DNA from: Flavobacterium sp.
GTDB taxonomy: Bacteria; Bacteroidota; Bacteroidia; Flavobacteriales; Flavobacteriaceae
Length of the DNA stretch: 64,000 nucleotides
Reading direction: 5' to 3'
Assembly: GCF_035195345.1 (NCBI RefSeq)
Contig: NZ_CP136574.1
Coordinates: forward strand, 682,001 to 746,000
Of this stretch, positions 63,013-64,000 are shown piece after piece. The notes below the pieces were generated by a model. That model saw only the letters and a program-made list of their open reading frames with translations, was not told the DNA's origin and did not search any database. Made by a program: the position numbers and the translations under genes. Each line of letters opens with the position of its first letter. Position 1 is the stretch's first letter.

Positions 63013-64000
63013 ATGCAATTAACAGAATTAAACGCTATTTCGCCAATTGATGGTCGTTATAGAAGCAAAACTATTTCATTATCTCCTTATTTTTCTGAAG
63101 AAGCCTTAATTAAATACCGTGTTTTGGTAGAGGTTGAATACTTTATTGCTTTGCGCGAAGCTGATTTACCTCAATTATCCAAAATTGACAAATCGATTTA
63201 CGATTCTTTAAGAGCTATTTACAAAAATTTTTCTACTGAAGATGCACTTTGGATTAAAGAAACTGAGAAAACAACGAATCACGATGTAAAAGCAGTGGAA
63301 TATTTCATCAAATCGAAATTCGACGGTTTAGGATTACAAGATTACAAAGAGTTTATTCATTTCGGATTGACTTCTCAAGATATTAATAATACAGCAATTC
63401 CACTTTCGACAAAAGAAGCATTTGAAAATGTATATTTACCTGGTTTAGTAAGCGTGATTGCAAAATTAAAAGAATTAGCAATGGAATGGTCAGACATTCC
63501 AATGTTAGCTAGAACCCACGGACAACCAGCCTCTCCTACTCGTTTAGGAAAAGAAATTTTAGTTTTTGTAGAACGTTTAGAAGAACAAATGCGTTTGTTA
63601 TTCAATGTTCCTTTTGCAGCTAAATTTGGTGGTGCCACCGGAAATTACAACGCACACAAAGTAGCCTATCCAAACACCGATTGGAGAAAATTTGGAAGTG
63701 ATTTTGTAGAAAACAGTTTAGGATTACACCATTCGTTTCCAACGACACAAATTGAACATTACGACCATTTTGCAGCCTTTTTCGATGCTTTAAAACGCAT
63801 CAATACGATTTTAATCGACTTGGATAGAGATATTTGGACGTACGTTTCAATGGATTATTTCAAACAAAAAATCAAAGCAGGAGAAATTGGTTCTTCGGCG
63901 ATGCCACATAAAGTTAATCCGATTGATTTTGAAAATTCGGAAGGAAATTTAGGAATTGCCAATGCGATTTTCGAACATCTTTCCGCAAAATTACCACTTT
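63013..64000 (+). CDS. purB: Adenylosuccinate lyase, 5' part
   Basis: 329 codons are visible from ATG at 63013; the frame is open at the window end (family length about 450). Catalyses two beta-eliminations in purine synthesis (SAICAR to AICAR, adenylosuccinate to AMP). N-terminal LTELNAISPIDGRY, the TSQDINNT signature near residue 120, ARTHGQPASPTRLGKE with the catalytic His, and the fumarate-lyase signature GSSAMPHKVNPIDFENSEGN near 300 are intact. The long N-terminal part resembles the E. coli-type PurB. No other purine genes are in the window. Confidence 0.95.
   Translation, partial: MQLTELNAISPIDGRYRSKTISLSPYFSEEALIKYRVLVEVEYFIALREADLPQLSKIDKSIYDSLRAIYKNFSTEDALWIKETEKTTNHDVKAVEYFIKSKFDGLGLQDYKEFIHFGLTSQDINNTAIPLSTKEAFENVYLPGLVSVIAKLKELAMEWSDIPMLARTHGQPASPTRLGKEILVFVERLEEQMRLLFNVPFAAKFGGATGNYNAHKVAYPNTDWRKFGSDFVENSLGLHHSFPTTQIEHYDHFAAFFDALKRINTILIDLDRDIWTYVSMDYFKQKIKAGEIGSSAMPHKVNPIDFENSEGNLGIANAIFEHLSAKLPL

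Noticed and set aside
1..64000. tRNA or rRNA genes
   Set aside because: No T-loop/anticodon-arm patterns or rRNA-like stretches were noticed in the intergenic regions; a tRNAscan run would be decisive.

Overview
This window is an AT-rich chromosomal segment of a member of the Bacteroidota, most likely family Flavobacteriaceae (Flavobacterium-like). The grounds are: many promoters of the Bacteroidota type (TTG, about 19-23 bp, then TAnnTTTG); a secreted nuclease ending in a type IX secretion (T9SS) sorting domain; a fused alpha/beta 2-oxoacid dehydrogenase E1; small families typical of these bacteria (DUF4834, CCC-motif membrane protein, DUF2752, YfhO); and Bacteroidota-type intergenic hairpin repeats. 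There is no rRNA, tRNA, prophage, transposase or CRISPR array. Nearly all of it is core chromosome.

Layout. 1-1.2 kb: tail of a beta-propeller sensor-like protein and a small exported protein. 1.5-7.4 kb (minus): PabA/TrpG-type amidotransferase translationally coupled to a fused 2-oxoacid dehydrogenase E1, then a large exported M1-peptidase-like protein that has lost its zinc ligands. 7.6-17.3 kb: secreted endonuclease I, GlmM-type mutase, ACP phosphodiesterase, CLC channel with CBS domains, UvrA, LOG-family protein. 17.5-20.9 kb: glyA and fahA divergently arranged, then a small exported-protein gene broken by one in-frame stop. 21.2-23.9 kb: clpB behind a long inverted repeat. 24-30 kb: a tight six-gene plus-strand run (MFS transporter, DUF2238, GNAT, ABC ATPase, its membrane partner, LacX-type epimerase). 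30-36.4 kb: vWA membrane protein, FabG, di-haem peroxidase, small exported protein, RluD and PASTA protein. 36.5-48.4 kb: Ddl and CoaD, zinc-ribbon methyltransferase, DbpA-like helicase, M14 peptidase, NUDIX/PyrE pair, SRPBCC protein, cysteine desulfurase, Smr protein and small membrane proteins. 48.6-54.3 kb (minus): an envelope-polysaccharide-like group (flippase, glycosyltransferase, YfhO, DUF4834). 54.4-64 kb: outer-membrane-type protein with a GNAT-like partner, a serine palmitoyltransferase-family enzyme (sphingolipid or sulfonolipid candidate), a candidate small structured RNA, RdgB, DeaD-type helicase, a carboxypeptidase-regulatory-like exported protein, TrmH, a sirtuin lacking zinc cysteines, and the 5' part of purB.

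The genes mostly do housekeeping: cofactor and nucleotide synthesis (pabA, coaD, pyrE, purB), cell wall (glmM, ddl), lipid (fabG, acpH, SPT/CFAT-like), amino-acid catabolism (E1, fahA, glyA), proteostasis and repair (clpB, uvrA), and RNA metabolism (rluD, trmH, two helicases). The less ordinary signals are non-coding: a candidate sRNA with its own promoter and terminator at 57.9-58.0 kb; a dispersed intergenic repeat family between 38 and 51.5 kb; -7 boxes placed exactly 4 nt before start codons (probable leaderless mRNAs); a 7-bp tandem repeat upstream of purB; and a terminator-like stem whose 3' arm is the first codons of the next gene. No complete, clearly novel multi-gene system could be demonstrated.
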